Part shown: positions 54,592-61,713 of the stretch, one piece after another
Position numbering within the stretch: the stretch's first letter is position 1
Layout: the number at the start of each line of letters is the position of its first letter
From: Oscillospiraceae bacterium
GTDB taxonomy: Bacteria; Bacillota; Clostridia; Oscillospirales; Ruminococcaceae
Assembly: GCA_009784825.1 (NCBI GenBank)
Contig: WQXO01000002.1
Coordinates: forward strand, 1 to 64,000
DNA length: 64,000 nucleotides
Reading direction: 5' to 3'
Notes under the pieces: model-generated
The model's input: the letters and a program-made list of their open reading frames with translations, nothing else
What the model was told of the DNA's origin: nothing
Database searches by the model: none
Made by a program: the position numbers and the translations under genes

Positions 54592-54631
54592 AAAAATCCC
54601 CCTCTGTGAAAAAAACAGAGGGGATTTTTAT
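54592..54631 (+). terminator. Terminator of the TIR gene
   Basis: AAAAATCCCC(C)TCTGT/ACAGAGGGGATTTTT stem, A-rich loop, long T-run. Confidence 0.9.
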
Positions 54632-54648
54632 TTTTTTTCAATAACCCC

Positions 54649-54690
54649 TTGACTTTAACTTTATTAAATGCTATACTTAACATTATTAAA
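54649..54690 (+). promoter_or_regulatory. Promoter and direct repeats of the DUF2089-type operon
   Basis: TTGACT (54649-54654), 17-base spacer, TATACT (54672-54677). Two direct TTATTAAA repeats at 54661-54668 and 54683-54690, 22 bases apart (two turns), flank the -10, so a DNA-binding protein, perhaps the first gene product, could repress it. Confidence 0.65.
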
Positions 54691-54718
54691 GACAAACATA
54701 AACAAGGAGGTTAATTTT

Positions 54719-55024
54719 ATGCCGATTAACGTCATACCGGAATGGCTCACCGGCTTAGACGATGAGGACATCGTATTCATCAAGAAGTTTCTTTTAACTT
54801 CAGGCTCTCTCAAAGAGGTTGCGGCGATTTACGGAGTCACCTACCCGACAGTAAGACTGCGGTTGGATAGGCTAATCCAGAAAATCCAGATAACTGAAGA
54901 CACCCAAAGCGAACCGTACATTTCACTAATCAAGCGAATGGCAGTCAACGAAAAATTAGATTTCGACACGGCGAAAATCCTAATCGCCGAATACAAAAGA
55001 ATAAAAGGAGGAACTGAACAATGA
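54719..55024 (+). CDS. DUF2089-like DNA-binding regulator
   Basis: A 101-residue protein: IPEWLTGLDDEDIVFIKKFL then a helix-turn-helix (GSLKEVAAIYGVTYPTVRLRLDRL), as in the DUF2089 family. Start at 54719 has AAGGAGG eight bases upstream. Its stop overlaps the start of the following membrane protein gene (ATGA), so it is coupled to it. Family members commonly pair with small membrane proteins; it may regulate them. Confidence 0.75.
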   Translation: MPINVIPEWLTGLDDEDIVFIKKFLLTSGSLKEVAAIYGVTYPTVRLRLDRLIQKIQITEDTQSEPYISLIKRMAVNEKLDFDTAKILIAEYKRIKGGTEQ

Positions 55025-55500
55025 GTCATTCAGCGTTTTTAATTCTTGTCCCCATTTGGTTAATCATAACTGTAGGAATGTGTGTATTACAAGTCTTTCT
55101 TTCAAGGAGAAAGCACTTTATATTCGGTTTAATTCTGCCGACTGTCTCGTTTGTTTTAATCGCCCCCATAATGGTGGTTTTAATCGGTTATATGCTTTTC
55201 ATACCCACAGAATTCAATGAAAATGCTAATGTCATTGATTACCCTGCACAAAGTGTGGAGATTGACCCCGACTATCCCGATATGGATAATTCCGAAGTGA
55301 TTATTCACGGAGAGGACAAATTAACCTACGGTCTCAGTATTGTGGGAATATTCTTTGTAATACTTATAATAGTCGCTCCTCCCATATTATTATTAATTAT
55401 CTTTTTCATCTGCCGTGCATTAATGAAAAAACAAGCCCCTCAGCTTACAATAAACCCCAATAAAGAAATCGACAAGATGAATATACTTGATTTGGAATAA
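55021..55500 (+). CDS. Membrane protein, first of a duplicated pair
   Basis: A 159-residue protein with two N-terminal helices (ILVPIWLIITVGMCVLQVFL; ILPTVSFVLIAPIMVVLIG), an acidic outer loop of about 50 residues and a C-terminal helix (FVILIIVAPPILLLIIFFICR). The cytoplasmic tail NPNKEIDKMNILDLE is identical to that of the next gene. Function unknown; possibly a sensor or stress-response membrane protein controlled by the regulator encoded before it. Confidence 0.65.
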   Translation: MSHSAFLILVPIWLIITVGMCVLQVFLSRRKHFIFGLILPTVSFVLIAPIMVVLIGYMLFIPTEFNENANVIDYPAQSVEIDPDYPDMDNSEVIIHGEDKLTYGLSIVGIFFVILIIVAPPILLLIIFFICRALMKKQAPQLTINPNKEIDKMNILDLE

Positions 55501-55510
55501 CATATAAAAA

Positions 55511-55531
55511 TCCCCCGCTTATAGAGGGGGT
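55511..55531 (+). promoter_or_regulatory. Small hairpin between the duplicated genes
   Basis: CCCCC/GGGGG stem (55512-55516, 55526-55530), close before the ribosome site of the second copy; weak attenuator or processing site. Confidence 0.35.
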
Positions 55532-55550
55532 GTGAAGGAGGAACTGAGCA

Positions 55551-56039
55551 ATGAGTTCATCAGCGTTTTTAATACTTATACCTTTCCAATTAATCGCACT
55601 TGCAGCAGTAATTATTCTGCAAATCTTTTTATCGAGAAGGAAAAGTGCGATATTCGGCATAATTCTGCCTATTTTCTATGGATTTCTCTTAATCCCAATG
55701 ATAGCATTAATCGGTTTATTTACATTTCGGGGAGCAACTTTTCACGAGGAATCCGTTCACACCGAGGTGAGCGTTATTGATGCAGACCAAGAAATCCCCT
55801 CCGACAAATACGTAGATAAAGATTTTCCCGAGGCATACCGTGACACCGATGCGTTTGTAGCAAAATTAGATGTAAACTATGTAGCCATTGTGTTTATAGT
55901 TTTAAACACAATTGTTTTGCTCGGGATAACTCTAATCATCTTCTTCATCTGTCGTGCATTAATGAAAAAGAAAGCCCCTCAGCTTACAGTAAACCCCAAT
56001 AAAGAAATCGACAAGATGAATATACTTGATTTGGAATAA
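55551..56039 (+). CDS. Membrane protein, second of a duplicated pair
   Basis: A 162-residue paralogue of the preceding protein with the same topology. Start (MSSSAFLILIPFQLI), the helix before the tail (ICRALMKK) and the last 15 residues match closely, while the outer loop is different in sequence (ESVHTEVSVIDADQEIP). Even the ribosome-site DNA (GGAGGAACTGA) is repeated, so this is a recent tandem duplication with divergence in the exposed part. Confidence 0.65.
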   Translation: MSSSAFLILIPFQLIALAAVIILQIFLSRRKSAIFGIILPIFYGFLLIPMIALIGLFTFRGATFHEESVHTEVSVIDADQEIPSDKYVDKDFPEAYRDTDAFVAKLDVNYVAIVFIVLNTIVLLGITLIIFFICRALMKKKAPQLTVNPNKEIDKMNILDLE

Positions 56040-56058
56040 TCCCTTCATAAAAAAAGAG

Positions 56059-56087
56059 TTGACATAATTATAAAAATATGGTATTAT
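56059..56087 (+). promoter_or_regulatory. Promoter of a candidate antisense RNA
   Basis: TTGACA (56059-56064), 17-base spacer, TATTAT (56082-56087); transcription should start near 56094, running into the 3' end of the small toxin gene. Confidence 0.7.
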
Positions 56088-56093
56088 ATCAGA

Positions 56094-56180
56094 AAGAGGC
56101 AGACCAAGTGACGGTCGCTCCTCAAAGTTCGATTACAAAAATAACCGTCTCGTTTGGTAGCAGGGCGGTTATTTCCGTTT
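56094..56180 (+). ncRNA. Candidate type I antitoxin RNA
   Basis: Predicted transcript with a 5' stem (GAGG..GACC paired with GGTC..CCTC, 56097-56122) and a 3' terminator stem AAATAACCG/CGGTTATTT (56139-56174). It overlaps the end of the opposite small gene, whose transcript shares the same terminator. It would base-pair with that mRNA. No open frame with a ribosome site lies in it. Confidence 0.6.
56139..56174. terminator. Shared bidirectional terminator of the toxin and antisense genes
   Basis: Stem AAATAACCG/CGGTTATTT with an 18-base loop; T-run on the minus side, weaker on the plus side. Confidence 0.75.
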
Positions 56181-56264
56181 TAGAGAGTCTAACAAGGACT
56201 TAAGTACTTGTGCATTTTCACACACAACATACAATATAATCAGAATAATATCCAATATTTCCAA
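56169..56264 (-). CDS. Candidate type I toxin, 31-residue hydrophobic peptide
   Basis: TTG start at 56264, nine bases from AAGGAGG. The product begins with a hydrophobic helix (MEILDIILIILYVV) and ends with a charged, basic tail (LLDSLKRK). Its ribosome site is held in a stem CCTCC/GGAGG (56274-56289), its transcript starts at a stable stem CGGCAT/ATGCCG (56320-56335), and an antisense promoter faces it. These are hallmarks of type I toxin genes. Small membrane toxins of Firmicutes (TxpA, Fst, holin-like) are alike in size, but I cannot assign it to one of them. If the ATG at 56271 were used, only a 17-residue peptide would result. Confidence 0.6.
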   Translation of the reverse strand: MEILDIILIILYVVCENAQVLKSLLDSLKRK

Positions 56265-56273
56265 TAGACATCA

Positions 56274-56289
56274 CCTCCTTTGCAGGAGG
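56274..56289 (-). promoter_or_regulatory. Stem sequestering the toxin ribosome site
   Basis: CCTCC, six-base loop TGCAAA, GGAGG on the minus strand. Pairing would block translation until the mRNA is processed. Confidence 0.65.
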
Positions 56290-56341
56290 AACGAACCGCC
56301 ACCGTTTTAGGTCTGCCCCCGGCATATCCATGCCGCTTGCC

Positions 56342-56370
56342 ATTATACCAAATAAATCCAGCATTGTCAA
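56342..56370 (-). promoter_or_regulatory. Sigma-A promoter of the toxin gene
   Basis: TTGACA (56370-56365), 17-base spacer, TATAAT (56347-56342). Confidence 0.88.
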
Positions 56371-56375
56371 CAACC

Positions 56376-56397
56376 CCCCCGTTTAATACATCGGGGG
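56376..56397 (-). terminator. Terminator of the ankyrin gene
   Basis: CCCCCG/CGGGGG stem with a ten-base loop, directly after the ankyrin stop and directly before the -35 of the toxin promoter. Confidence 0.7.
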
Positions 56398-56405
56398 ATT
56401 TTCAT

Positions 56406-57059
56406 TTAACCAACAGCACCATATTCTATAAGTAAATCAACTAACTTTTTATTATTGTTTTCTTTTGCCAAGTCCAATGGTGTTTTCCCGTTAGGATTTT
56501 CTAAATTCGGGTCTGCACCGTATTCCAACAGCAATTCTATCGCTTGATAATTAAAATGACTATCTGTGAGGCATAATCCTTGCAATAACGTCCAACTATA
56601 TAACGTTTCACATATATCCGGGTCTGCCCCATATTTCAATAACAGCTCAAGTATTTGTAATCGTTCTTCCTCACATTCGGATTTTCTATAACTCACTTGG
56701 TGTAACGGGTAATGATTTAAGTATTTTTTGTTGGGGTCAACCCCTTCTTCTAATAGATTTTGAACTTCCTCAACATTTATATTCATAATGGCATAATATA
56801 ATCTATTTTCTCTTTGTTCAATCTCATATTGAACATGACTGACTGCCACATATCCTGTTACTAATAAAGTAGGGATAGTTAATGCAATTGCGGGAATAAA
56901 AAACCATTTCCTTTTACCTTTAGGTCGTCTAATTCCGATAATAATCAGAACAATCGCTACCAATAACGTTGTTGCTAAAACTATAAATACTATCGCAATA
57001 ACATATGCATAGACAAGTAACACCCCTGCCAACATTTCAAACAGCATAATCAATCCCAT
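56406..57059 (-). CDS. Membrane protein with ankyrin repeats
   Basis: A 217-residue protein. Two membrane helices (about 3-35 and 48-70, around VIAIVFIVLATTLLVAIVLIIIG and FFIPAIALTIPTLLVTG) precede about three ankyrin repeats (LYYAIMNINVEEVQNLLEEGVDPN; LELLLKYGADPD; GKTPLDLAKENNNKKLVDLLIEYG). The repeats likely bind another protein. The start at 57059 has GGAGGG eight bases upstream; an in-frame ATG 15 bases earlier is part of that site. Own promoter at 57085-57113. Partner unknown. Confidence 0.75.
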   Translation of the reverse strand: MGLIMLFEMLAGVLLVYAYVIAIVFIVLATTLLVAIVLIIIGIRRPKGKRKWFFIPAIALTIPTLLVTGYVAVSHVQYEIEQRENRLYYAIMNINVEEVQNLLEEGVDPNKKYLNHYPLHQVSYRKSECEEERLQILELLLKYGADPDICETLYSWTLLQGLCLTDSHFNYQAIELLLEYGADPNLENPNGKTPLDLAKENNNKKLVDLLIEYGAVG

Positions 57060-57084
57060 TTTGTCACCCTCCATTATTAATTGC

Positions 57085-57113
57085 ATTTTACTATAAATAA
57101 CGCTTAAAGTCAA
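57085..57113 (-). promoter_or_regulatory. Sigma-A promoter of the ankyrin gene
   Basis: TTGACT (57113-57108), 17-base spacer, TAAAAT (57090-57085). The -35 follows directly after the T-run of the msmX terminator. Confidence 0.75.
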
Positions 57114-57116
57114 GAA

Positions 57117-57146
57117 AAACCGTGTAATCTCTCGACTACACGGTTT
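57117..57146 (-). terminator. Terminator of msmX
   Basis: Ten-base stem AAACCGTGTA/TACACGGTTT, ten-base loop, T-rich tail on the minus strand. Confidence 0.9.
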
Positions 57147-57161
57147 CATTAAAACATCTCG

Positions 57162-58304
57162 TTACACTAATATCGAATGCTCATCATTCACATCAAACAA
57201 GTGAATATTATTCGGGTCAATCGCTAATCTAACAACGTCCTGCGGGCGTGCTGTTGAACGGCTGGAAACACGAACCGTCAGCGGAATACCCTCACAAGTC
57301 AGATACAGATAAGTTTCAGCACCCATCATTTCAGTAACGTCTACCGTTGCTTCGATAACACCGGTTTTAGCGTTAGAAATGAACATTTCCTCATCATGGA
57401 TAGTTTCCGGACGAACACCAAGAGTAATATCCTTGTCAACATAGTATCTCAACGCTTCAATATCGCTCTTAGACTGCGGAATTTCAACATAGAACTTACG
57501 TCCGCGAGTAGTTTTGGTATCTTCAGAGCCGAACTCTATAGTATATTTATTGTTGAGCATGAGTAACTTAGCGTCAATGAAGTTCATCTGCGGCGAACCG
57601 ATAAATCCCGCAACAAACTTATTAATCGGGTTTGCATAAAGGTTAATCGGGCTGTCAATCTGCTGAATATAGCCGTCCTTCATAACAACAATTCTGTCAC
57701 CCATGGTCATAGCTTCGATTTGGTCATGCGTTACATAAATGAAGGTAGTACCTAATTTTTTATGCAGTTTAGATAACTCCGTCCTCATCTGTGCCCTTAA
57801 CTTAGCGTCTAAGTTAGAAAGCGGCTCGTCAAGCAAGAATACCTGCGGGTCACGAACAATCGCACGCCCTAACGCCACACGCTGTCTCTGACCGCCGGAT
57901 AACGCCTTAGGCTTACGGTCTAATAAGTGAGCAATATCGAGGATTTTCGCAGCTTCATCAACTAATTTCTTGATTTGGTCTTTGGGAACTTTTCTGAGCT
58001 TAAGACCGAACGCCATGTTCTCGAACACGGTCATATGCGGATAAAGAGCATAGTTCTGGAACACCATCGCAATGTCTCTGTCTTTAGGAGCGACGTCGTT
58101 TACAAGGCGGTCACCGATGAATAATTCACCCTCGGATATTTCCTCAAGCCCTGCAATCATACGCAGAGTGGTGGATTTTCCGCAACCGGACGGGCCTACT
58201 AAAATTATGAATTCCTTATCTTTGATGTTCATCGTGAAATCCGAAACCGCCACAACGCCGCCCGGATAACGCTTGTAAATGCCTCTCAGTGATAAACTGG
58301 CCAT
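57162..58304 (-). CDS. msmX: Carbohydrate ABC transporter ATPase, MsmX/UgpC type
   Basis: A 380-residue ATPase of sugar importers. Walker [10 protein letters not shown], signature [15 protein letters not shown], Walker B VFLLDEP, switch THD, and the C-terminal TOBE/OB regulatory domain ([13 protein letters not shown]). It lacks permease and binding-protein genes nearby, like MsmX of Bacillus, which serves several importers. It probably energises uptake of oligosaccharides used by GH94 and GH43 enzymes. Ribosome site AGGAGG. Confidence 0.94.
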   Translation of the reverse strand: MASLSLRGIYKRYPGGVVAVSDFTMNIKDKEFIILVGPSGCGKSTTLRMIAGLEEISEGELFIGDRLVNDVAPKDRDIAMVFQNYALYPHMTVFENMAFGLKLRKVPKDQIKKLVDEAAKILDIAHLLDRKPKALSGGQRQRVALGRAIVRDPQVFLLDEPLSNLDAKLRAQMRTELSKLHKKLGTTFIYVTHDQIEAMTMGDRIVVMKDGYIQQIDSPINLYANPINKFVAGFIGSPQMNFIDAKLLMLNNKYTIEFGSEDTKTTRGRKFYVEIPQSKSDIEALRYYVDKDITLGVRPETIHDEEMFISNAKTGVIEATVDVTEMMGAETYLYLTCEGIPLTVRVSSRSTARPQDVVRLAIDPNNIHLFDVNDEHSILV

Positions 58305-58626
58305 TTTAAGAATCCTCCTGTTGTATAATATTTTCTTTTACTTAATCATAATAGCAGAATTCCTCCAAAAAGAAAAGAACCTAATTAACTAAAAATTTTT
58401 TCAATTCTTTATAGGTTTTCACTAAGCGTGACAAATTCCGTTAACATAAAAAATTGAATTGTTGTGATTTTTCACAAAAAAATGTGCATAATCGGCATAA
58501 ACCCACAGTTGCATTATGTTTTTTGTTAATACTGCTTAAATTGTAAGAGTAATTTTGTACATTTCTTAACATATAAATTGGACATAGGGTCAATAGTGCC
58601 AAAAGACAAGGAGGATTTGTGATACT
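58305..58626. other. Intergenic region between divergent genes
   Basis: 322 AT-rich bases between the msmX start and the gene at 58627. I see a possible weak -10 (TATTAT, about 58363-58368, minus) for msmX and the ribosome site AAGGAGG for the plus gene, but no clear promoter, repeat or RNA. Confidence 0.4.
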
Positions 58627-59214
58627 ATGCACAAAAGAATAACCAATAACAAGACGTTTTTATTAATCGGGTTAGTCGGCGGATTAATCCTAATGCTTGC
58701 GGCGGCGAGAATATCGGTTCTCAAAGCGGAGGAGGCGATGGCAGCTTCACCGGACCAAGCCGCCGAATTCTTAATCAACTTAGGGTGGATCGTCTCTGAA
58801 ACCCCCTCCGGAATAAAAACCGTAACCATTCCGGAAACATTCGACGAAACCTACGAAAACTATAACACCCTGCAAAAATCGCATGGTTTCGACCTGTCCG
58901 AGCATAAGGGGCGGGCGGTCACAATGTACACCTACAGAATTCTGAACCACTCCTTAGGAGGCGACGTTTTCGGGAATGTATTGGTCTTCGGCGGCGAAAT
59001 AATCGGCGGGGATATATGCTCGTATGCCATTGACGGGTTTATGACAGGACTTGACGAACAATGGACAATTGACAATTATTATGTTATAATAAGTAAAGTA
59101 AGTTTTTCAAGCAAAATAAGATTTGGAGGATTAAATAATGGAAGTTGCAAAAATCACAAGCAGAGGACAAATTACAATTCCAATAGACATTCGCAAAAAG
59201 CTCGGTGTTCGTGA
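58627..59214 (+). CDS. DUF4830-like exported protein with a run-on C-terminus
   Basis: An N-terminal membrane helix (FLLIGLVGGLILMLAAARISV) is followed by a DUF4830-like domain (AAEFLINLGWIVSETPSGIKTVTIPETFDETYENYN...GGDICSYAIDGFMTGL). The natural end seems to be near DEQ at about residue 144. There a heptamer element (59052-59090) enters in a frame without the TGA, so the reading frame continues for about 50 residues (TIDNYYVIISKV...) through the promoter and into the next gene, overlapping it by 77 bases. The tail is rich in Asn, Lys and Ser and looks non-native. Ribosome site AAGGAGG. Confidence 0.65.
   Translation: MHKRITNNKTFLLIGLVGGLILMLAAARISVLKAEEAMAASPDQAAEFLINLGWIVSETPSGIKTVTIPETFDETYENYNTLQKSHGFDLSEHKGRAVTMYTYRILNHSLGGDVFGNVLVFGGEIIGGDICSYAIDGFMTGLDEQWTIDNYYVIISKVSFSSKIRFGGLNNGSCKNHKQRTNYNSNRHSQKARCS
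59052..59090 (+). repeat. TTGACAA heptamer element carrying a promoter
   Basis: TTGACGAACAATGGACAATTG and further bases. TGGACA (59062-59067), 17-base spacer, TATAAT (59085-59090) form the promoter of the vapB-like gene. Its last 20 bases (ACAATTATTATGTTATAAT) are close to the copy at 59832-59854. Confidence 0.85.
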
Positions 59215-59413
59215 GGGTGACAAGGTTGTTTTTATAGAAGATGCCGGTCGAATTGTAGTTGCAAACGCCACTAAAATCGCTTTTGCTCAGTTAAGAGAAG
59301 CATTTTCAGGAGAGGCAGAGCGTCTCGATTTAAAAGATGAACAGGATGTAGTCGCTTTGGTTGATGAGGTCAGGGGAAAAATGTGGGAGGAGCGTTATGC
59401 GAATAATGATTGA
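59138..59413 (+). CDS. vapB: AbrB/MazE-fold antitoxin (VapB-like)
   Basis: A 91-residue protein with an N-terminal swapped-hairpin DNA-binding domain (AKITSRGQITIPIDIRKKLGVREGDKVVFIE) and an acidic C-terminal part that should wrap the toxin. Overlaps the PIN toxin gene by 17 bases. Likely represses its own promoter (59062-59090). GGAGG eight bases upstream. Confidence 0.88.
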   Translation: MEVAKITSRGQITIPIDIRKKLGVREGDKVVFIEDAGRIVVANATKIAFAQLREAFSGEAERLDLKDEQDVVALVDEVRGKMWEERYANND

Positions 59414-59804
59414 CTCCAATGTGTTCATATCCGCAATAGTATTTTCGTCGCCTTATCTGACAAAACTGATAGATATTATTGCAGAGGAACATACAATCGT
59501 TTTATCAACGTATATAGTCGATGAATTAAAAAGAACAACAAAAGAAAAATTTCCTACTAAATATGACATATTAGAGTCCAAGTTAAAAGAGATACCATAC
59601 GTGCTTTTATACACACCCGAAACAATCAACTCTGCGTATTATCCTCATATAAGAGACAAAAAGGATTTACCTATATTAGCTTCAGCGTTAAATGAAGATG
59701 TTGATATTATCCTTACAAATGACGAGGATTTTATAGCGGTCGAGATTGAATACCCCGAAATAATTAAACCCCATAAGTTCATAGAAAAATATTACGGCAG
59801 TTGA
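59397..59804 (+). CDS. vapC: PIN-domain toxin (VapC-like)
   Basis: A 135-residue RNase of the PIN family. The acidic centre is Asp in MIDSNVF, Glu in VDELKR, Asp in KKDLPILA and Asp in TNDEDF. Toxins of this group cut tRNA or rRNA. The start at 59397 has GGAGG six bases upstream inside vapB, so the pair is coupled. It belongs to the COG1569-like branch (putative toxin-antitoxin PIN). The stop TGA is the head of a repeat element. Confidence 0.88.
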   Translation: MRIMIDSNVFISAIVFSSPYLTKLIDIIAEEHTIVLSTYIVDELKRTTKEKFPTKYDILESKLKEIPYVLLYTPETINSAYYPHIRDKKDLPILASALNEDVDIILTNDEDFIAVEIEYPEIIKPHKFIEKYYGS

Positions 59805-59854
59805 CGGACAATTGACAATGTACAATTGACAATTGACAATTATGGCGTTATAAT
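59802..59854 (+). repeat. TTGACAA heptamer element carrying a promoter
   Basis: Begins with the vapC stop (TGACGGACAATTG). TTGACA (59826-59831), 17-base spacer, TATAAT (59849-59854): a perfect promoter, with the start of transcription predicted at the A of the ATG at 59861. Confidence 0.88.
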
Positions 59855-59860
59855 GTGAGT

Positions 59861-61144
59861 ATGAAAAAACTATTATGCCTTATCACAACATTATGCTTCA
59901 TATTCACAACAACCGCTTCCGCTGAGGGGACAAGCGGGCGGCGAAGTACGCTCATCACCACACATGACCCGCTACGTTATTCGGTATTCACAGCAGACGG
60001 CAATACAATAACCGCTCACGGCTACTACGCCAATGACCCCGTCATCATGTTTGAAATCGTCGCCTCCCTGAGGGACAATTCGCTCGAATTCCGGCAAAAC
60101 TCCGACAATACCTACACAGCGAGCTTCTCGGGAGTTACCACCGACAGGTTCGCTTATATTCGTTTAACCAAAAAATCGGGATTAGTTTACAACTACCGTG
60201 TCGAATACCAAAGCGGCTTAGGGTGGTATTTCGCAGACAACGGGTTCGACGAAAGGCACATCAGCCTTGCCGAAAACCACACAGAAATGCCGCTCATCGT
60301 AACAGTTCAATATTTGGTTAATGTCAGCGGCACCGAGGAAGATGTTGCCGAAACCCTGTCACAGATTAAAGCGATTACCGCTCAAGTCACCGACGGACTT
60401 GACAATAACTATGACAAGGCACGTGCAATAACCGGCTGGGTTGCCGAGAACATTTATTATGACACCGACGCACGTGACATGGAGGTCACTCTTGAAACAA
60501 TCGCACTCAACAAAGTCCTCTACGACCGCAAGACCGTCTGTGCAGGTTATGCCAATCTCACGGCGGCAATGTTGGAGGCGGCGGGACTTAAAGCAATCAC
60601 AGTCATAGGAACAGCCGTCCAGCTTAATGAATATGAAAACCTCCCCACGGAAGACCGTCACCACGAGTGGACGGCGTTCTGGTACGAGGAGGAGGCTCGC
60701 TGGGTTTTCATGGACTCCGGGTGGGACAGTCGGAATCTATACGAACACAGCAGATACAACAAAACCACCGCCCCCAAGAGATACTTTGATATAACCCCCT
60801 TTGCGTTCTCCCAGAACCATCGTGCCTTCAGAGCGGAACACAGGGACTATTTCAACGCCTTAGACTATTTCATCCCCGCTGAACCCGAACCCCCTCAATC
60901 CGTAGGGGACGATGCCCACATCGTCCCGCCTGAATCAACAACAGCTACTACCACCACCATTGCAACTACTACCACTACTACAACTGCCGCCACAACCGTT
61001 ATAACCCTACCTCCGCAAGAACCTCATGACCCTCCCGAACCCCCTCCCGAACCAAACAACCTGCCGTTATACATTACAATCGCCGCATTATCGCTGACAG
61101 CCATAACAATAACAATCGTCATAATAATTAGAATAAGGAAATAA
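59861..61144 (+). CDS. Secreted, membrane-anchored transglutaminase-like protein
   Basis: A 427-residue protein with a signal peptide (LLCLITTLCFIFTTTASA), a transglutaminase-like core with Cys in TVCAGYANLTAAML, His in HHEWTAFWY and Asp in FMDSGWDS, a Pro/Thr-rich stalk (EPEPPQSVGDD, then runs of Thr) and a C-terminal membrane helix (YITIAALSLTAITITIVIII). It may cut or cross-link surface proteins. The ATG at 59861 is seven bases after the -10 box and no ribosome site exists, so the mRNA should be leaderless. A palindromic element at 60902 lies in the stalk. Confidence 0.8.
   Translation: MKKLLCLITTLCFIFTTTASAEGTSGRRSTLITTHDPLRYSVFTADGNTITAHGYYANDPVIMFEIVASLRDNSLEFRQNSDNTYTASFSGVTTDRFAYIRLTKKSGLVYNYRVEYQSGLGWYFADNGFDERHISLAENHTEMPLIVTVQYLVNVSGTEEDVAETLSQIKAITAQVTDGLDNNYDKARAITGWVAENIYYDTDARDMEVTLETIALNKVLYDRKTVCAGYANLTAAMLEAAGLKAITVIGTAVQLNEYENLPTEDRHHEWTAFWYEEEARWVFMDSGWDSRNLYEHSRYNKTTAPKRYFDITPFAFSQNHRAFRAEHRDYFNALDYFIPAEPEPPQSVGDDAHIVPPESTTATTTTIATTTTTTTAATTVITLPPQEPHDPPEPPPEPNNLPLYITIAALSLTAITITIVIIIRIRK
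60902..60929. repeat. GC-rich palindromic element inside the transglutaminase gene
   Basis: Head GTAGGGG, stem GGGACGAT/ATCGTCCC (60906-60913, 60920-60927), loop GCCCAC, tail CCCGCC. In frame as VGDDAHIVPP in the stalk. Confidence 0.85.
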
Positions 61145-61148
61145 AAAA

Positions 61149-61619
61149 ATGGAAGTAATAATCAAACAATTACCCTTAGAACGCTTCAGCGAGCTGAACA
61201 AGCTATTCGACATGACCCCGCACCCGGAATTCGCCGAAACCCGCCGGAACAACCTTGCTACAGGTCAAGAAATTTGTTTAATTGCAGAATTAGGCGGAAA
61301 ATTAGCCGGCGAGATTAATATAATGTTCAAGAACGATAATCTCCCTGAAGCCATAATCCAAAACCGCCGAGCCTACCTCTTCGCATTGCGTGTGCATGAA
61401 GCGGCTCAAGGACTGGGAATTGGCACTATTCTCATTTCCGAGGCGATTGAGGCTTGCAACAAACGAGGCTACATCGAACAGACAATCGGCGTCGAACCCG
61501 ATAATGAACCCGCACTTCATATTTACAAAAGTGCGGGCTTTAAGCCGTTTATTACAGGATTAAAGGAAGACGAATTCGGGAAAGAAATCACATTCGATTT
61601 ATTATTACGAACCCCGTAA
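61149..61619 (+). CDS. GNAT-family acetyltransferase
   Basis: A 156-residue N-acetyltransferase. The acetyl-CoA site is in LRVHEAAQGLGIGTILISEAIEACNKRG (about 77-104), followed by IGVEPDNEPALHIYKSAGFKP, both typical. Substrate unknown. It starts four bases after the transglutaminase stop with AAGGAAA upstream, so it is co-transcribed. Confidence 0.85.
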   Translation: MEVIIKQLPLERFSELNKLFDMTPHPEFAETRRNNLATGQEICLIAELGGKLAGEINIMFKNDNLPEAIIQNRRAYLFALRVHEAAQGLGIGTILISEAIEACNKRGYIEQTIGVEPDNEPALHIYKSAGFKPFITGLKEDEFGKEITFDLLLRTP

Positions 61620-61643
61620 CCGAAATGTAACCAAACTGTAACC
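61615..61643 (+). promoter_or_regulatory. Three direct repeats, OmpR/PhoB-type operator
   Basis: CGTAACC (61615), TGTAACC (61626), TGTAACC (61637), each 11 bases apart, ending nine bases before the -35 at 61653. The 11-base period is the mark of OmpR/PhoB-family activators. Confidence 0.6.
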
Positions 61644-61652
61644 GAATTTTAA

Positions 61653-61681
61653 TTGCTTTTTCAAAAACACGATGATATAAT
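61653..61681 (+). promoter_or_regulatory. Sigma-A promoter of the lipoprotein gene
   Basis: TTGCTT (61653-61658), 17-base spacer, TATAAT (61676-61681). Confidence 0.8.
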
Positions 61682-61713
61682 TGAATAAATACAACATATT
61701 AGGAGAAACCGAC

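Noticed and set aside
58305-58626. An RNA gene or riboswitch in the long gap upstream of msmX
   Set aside because: No stable long stems or known riboswitch motif could be found by eye.
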